DNA of 8,594 nt from Galactobacter sp. (GTDB lineage: Bacteria; Actinomycetota; Actinomycetes; Actinomycetales; Micrococcaceae): assembly GCF_022712295.1 (NCBI RefSeq), contig NZ_JALAGT010000004.1:1-8594 (forward strand), written 5' to 3'. The notes beneath the pieces are model-generated. The model made no database searches, was not told the origin of the DNA, and saw only the letters and a list, made by a program, of their open reading frames with translations. Every line of letters begins with the position of its first letter. Positions within the stretch are counted from its first letter, which is position 1. This document shows positions 7,028 through 8,594 of this stretch, piece by piece. The position numbers were made by a program, and so were the translations under genes.

Positions 7028-7152
7028 GTCGACTCCTCCACGTTCTTCGGTTCCCCTGCTTCACGAGGGGCTGGCCAGTGCCACTCACTCTAGTGAAGAG
7101 CATGTGTCATGCACATTGCACGCGCCGAACACACAGTTGCGGCCCGTGCGGG
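7028..7152 (-). promoter_or_regulatory. Intergenic region upstream of glnA2, with possible promoter and two dyads
   Basis: On the minus strand, TAGAGT (7092-7087) fits the actinobacterial TANNNT -10 pattern; the hexamer 17 bases upstream, TGTGCA (7115-7110), is a poor -35. A dyad TCACT-CT-AGTGA (7085-7096) covers the -10, and ATGTG-N5-CACAT (7102-7116) lies over the -35 side, overlapping GCATG-TGT-CATGC (7100-7112). No GlnR-type or AmtR-type box was recognised, and no good terminator separates glnA2 from the small upstream gene. An internal promoter is possible but weakly supported. Confidence 0.3.
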
Positions 7153-7338
7153 TCAGTCATCGTCGTCGTCCCAATCCTCGTTGTTGCGCTCCACAGTGGC
7201 CAACGCTGCCTGCGCGGCCTCGCGGCTGGGGTACGGCCCGAGCAGGCGCTTCCAGTCGGACTGCGCTCCCACCTCGACCTCGCCGGTCTCGACGTTGTAC
7301 CAGTAGTCGCCCTCGTGGGCATCGGGCACGGCAGCCAT
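7153..7338 (-). CDS. Small SPOR-like acidic protein of unknown function
   Basis: A 61-residue soluble protein with no signal peptide or membrane segment. Residues about 12-50 read as one short repeat of a SPOR-like fold: aromatic DYWYNVETGEVEVG (11-24), then SDWKRLLGPYPSREAAQAAL (27-46), with the characteristic 'G-P-Y-x-S/T-R-E-A-A' turn and helix. The C-terminus is very acidic and ends in a run of five Asp. I recall short proteins of this kind annotated as SPOR-domain proteins in Actinobacteria; canonical SPOR domains are about 70 residues and bind denuded septal peptidoglycan, and this one is too short and lacks an export signal, so that role should not be transferred. The start is well supported: AAGGAGG (7350-7344) lies 5 bases before ATG 7338. 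It lies divergent to map and 125 bases upstream of glnA2 on the same strand. Confidence 0.8.
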   Translation of the reverse strand: MAAVPDAHEGDYWYNVETGEVEVGAQSDWKRLLGPYPSREAAQAALATVERNNEDWDDDDD

Positions 7339-7364
7339 GGTGGCCTCCTTCGGTCGTCACTGCT

Positions 7365-7386
7365 GTTGGTCGCGACCGCGTCCAAC
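7365..7386. promoter_or_regulatory. 22-bp dyad in the divergent intergenic region, candidate operator
   Basis: The dyad reads GTTGG-T-CGCG-AC-CGCG-T-CCAAC. Nine of eleven positions on each side pair; the exceptions are a T/T and the central A/C. The arms are too close for a stable RNA hairpin beyond a 4-base loop, so a binding site for a dimeric protein is a reasonable reading. It lies 27-48 bases upstream of the SPOR-like gene start and 75-96 bases upstream of map. The binding protein is unknown. Confidence 0.35.
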
Positions 7387-7448
7387 GAGTCTCATGCTGC
7401 CCTCTCCGGTCGCCGACTTCCACCCTGCGCGGGAGGGAGGAGGCGCCA

Positions 7449-7454
7449 TAGACT
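7449..7454 (+). promoter_or_regulatory. Possible -10 element of map, consistent with a leaderless transcript
   Basis: TAGACT matches TANNNT, and initiation 7 bases downstream would fall on the map ATG at 7461. No convincing -35 is visible. The only purine-rich stretch, GGGAGGGAGGAGG (7431-7443), ends 17 bases before the ATG, too far for a normal ribosome binding site, which favours leaderless translation. Confidence 0.35.
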
Positions 7455-7460
7455 GGATGC

Positions 7461-8360
7461 ATGTCCTCAGCCTCTTCCACTTCCTCCCCCGCCCGCGGCG
7501 TCCACCGCGGCCTGCTCACGCCCGGTGTCATCGGTGCCTCGCGCCGCGTGCCCGGCTCCATCCCACGCCCCGAGTACGTAGGGCGGGCCGAGCCCGTCGA
7601 GGGCGTGGTCAGCGATGTCAAGGATGCGGAGACCATCGCCCGGATCGAGGCCGCCTCGCGCGTCGCGGCCGGCGCCCTCGAGGCGGTCGGTATGGCCGCC
7701 GTCCCCGGAGTCACCACGGATGAGCTCGATCGCATCGGGCACGAGTACATGCTCGATCACCACGCCTACCCCTCGACCTTGGGTTACCGCGGTTTCCCGA
7801 AGTCCCTGTGCACCTCCATCAACGAGGTCATCTGCCACGGCATCCCGGATTCCACCGTGCTCGAGGACGGAGACATCATCAACGTCGACGTGACCGCCTA
7901 CCTCAATGGCGTCCACGGCGACACCAATGCGACGTTCGAGGTCGGCTCGGTCTCCACCGCGGCACACGACCTGGTCGAACACACCAGGGAAGCACTGCGC
8001 CGCGGCATCAAGGCGGTCAAACCCGGCCGTCGGATCAACGTGATCGGTAGGACCATCGAGGTCTACGCCAAGCGTTTCGGGCTCGGGGTTGTTCGTGACT
8101 ACACGGGCCACGGCGTCGGTGAGGAGTTCCACTCCGGCCTGATCGTTCCCCATTACGATGCCGCTCCGCTCTATGACACCGAGATCGTGCCCGGAATGGT
8201 CTTCACCATAGAACCCATGCTCACTCTTGGCGGCATCGAATGGGACCAGTGGGACGATGACTGGACCGTGGTGACCCGCGACGGCAGCCTCACCGCGCAG
8301 TTCGAGCACACGCTTGTGGTCGAGGACGAAGGTGCCCGCGTCCTCACCCTGCCCGCCTGA
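7461..8360 (+). CDS. map: Methionine aminopeptidase type I (class 1c)
   Basis: Removes the initiator methionine from nascent proteins in the cytosol; a two-metal enzyme of 299 residues. The pita-bread catalytic domain covers about residues 50-297. All five metal ligands are present: D143 (INVDVTAY), D154 (GDTNATF), H217 (GHGVG), E251 (FTIEP) and E282 (QFEHTL). The substrate-contacting histidine of the ICHGIP motif is H126. The N-terminal extension of about 45 residues, with the proline-rich PGSIPRPEYVGR (31-42), matches the class 1c form typical of Actinobacteria, in which this linker is proposed to contact the ribosome. ATG 7461 is chosen because the extension is expected and the promoter evidence fits it; an ATG at 7457 is out of frame. 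It is transcribed divergently from the SPOR-like gene and is followed after 43 bases by ppgK on the same strand. Confidence 0.97.
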   Translation: MSSASSTSSPARGVHRGLLTPGVIGASRRVPGSIPRPEYVGRAEPVEGVVSDVKDAETIARIEAASRVAAGALEAVGMAAVPGVTTDELDRIGHEYMLDHHAYPSTLGYRGFPKSLCTSINEVICHGIPDSTVLEDGDIINVDVTAYLNGVHGDTNATFEVGSVSTAAHDLVEHTREALRRGIKAVKPGRRINVIGRTIEVYAKRFGLGVVRDYTGHGVGEEFHSGLIVPHYDAAPLYDTEIVPGMVFTIEPMLTLGGIEWDQWDDDWTVVTRDGSLTAQFEHTLVVEDEGARVLTLPA

Positions 8361-8403
8361 TCCGACCGTTCTCAACCGATCCCGTAAGGAACCCCCGCCT
8401 GCC

Positions 8404-8594
8404 ATGAGCGCCGAATCCCCCGCGTCCAACCGGACCACCGTGTCCAAGAAGTCCACGAAGCATCCCACCGGCATCGGTGTGGACATCGGTGGAACCGGGA
8501 TCAAGGGCGGCATCGTCGACCTGAAACGCGGCAAGCTGATCGAGGAGCGGTTCCGCATCCCCACGCCCCGCCCGGCCACCCCTGAGGCGGTGGC
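8404..8594 (+). CDS. ppgK: Polyphosphate glucokinase (N-terminal 63 residues, 3' truncated by window)
   Basis: Phosphorylates glucose to glucose-6-phosphate using polyphosphate or ATP; a ROK-family cytosolic enzyme found mainly in Actinobacteria. Only the start is present. A Ser/Thr/Lys-rich tail of about 20 residues precedes the phosphate-binding loop GIGVDIGGTGIKGGIVDL (23-40), and the following RIPTPRPATPEAV is characteristic of PpgK rather than of ATP-only ROK glucokinases. The frame runs open to the window edge. ATG 8404 has a TAAGGA (8385-8390) 13 bases upstream, a wide spacing, so initiation may be weak or the start may lie elsewhere; GTG 8440 has no better site. The 43-base gap after map holds no terminator-like hairpin, so cotranscription with map is likely. 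Confidence 0.88.
   Translation, partial: MSAESPASNRTTVSKKSTKHPTGIGVDIGGTGIKGGIVDLKRGKLIEERFRIPTPRPATPEAV

Noticed and set aside
7053..7070. CCCCT-N8-AGGGG hairpin in the glnA2 leader, considered as an attenuator or riboswitch
   Set aside because: The stem is only 5 bp, there is no alternative pairing with the ribosome binding site, and no glutamine-riboswitch core was recognised.
5663..7093. Open frame of 476 codons on the + strand across glnA2
   Set aside because: Antisense shadow of glnA2, with no recognisable motif and with composition explained by the opposite strand.
7467..8579. Open frame of 370 codons on the - strand across map and into ppgK
   Set aside because: Antisense shadow of map; it crosses the start of ppgK and contains Gly/Asp/Val-rich sequence without domains.

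Overview
The window looks like chromosomal DNA of a high-GC actinobacterium, most likely Micrococcales and probably Micrococcaceae. This rests on GC-rich codons, a class 1c methionine aminopeptidase, an actinobacterial GlnE fused from two nucleotidyltransferase halves, a polyphosphate glucokinase start, and the glnA1 / glnE / glnA2 cluster. The taxon is an inference from gene content; no search was run. There is no rRNA, tRNA, CRISPR array, insertion sequence or phage gene, and no stretch over 300 bases without a gene.

Layout. (1) Bases 1-855, + strand: the C-terminal 284 codons of a type I glutamine synthetase of the adenylylatable kind (glnA1), ending in a strong 17-bp hairpin. (2) Bases about 998-2565, + strand: a two-gene cassette of a short PadR-family repressor and a six-helix membrane protein with two DUF1700/HAAS-like cytosolic modules. 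It has its own promoter, an operator-like dyad over the -10 box and start codon, an ATGA overlap and a stem-loop at the end. (3) Bases 7338-2625, - strand: a 61-residue SPOR-like acidic protein, a second glutamine synthetase (glnA2, 446 aa) and the GS adenylyltransferase / adenylyl-removing enzyme GlnE. glnE and glnA2 overlap by four bases (GTGA). (4) Bases 7461-8360, + strand: type I methionine aminopeptidase (map), followed after 43 bases by the 5' end of a polyphosphate glucokinase gene (ppgK) cut by the window edge.

How it fits together. GlnE adenylylates and deadenylylates glutamine synthetase. GlnA1 carries the target tyrosine; GlnA2 has tryptophan there, so GlnE should act on GlnA1 although it is translationally coupled to glnA2. 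The most surprising observation is that GlnA1 has lysine where the glutamate-flap loop of type I GS normally carries the catalytic Glu (Glu327 in Salmonella numbering), while GlnA2 keeps the Glu. The PadR/membrane-protein cassette lies between glnA1 and glnE and looks like an independent accessory unit.
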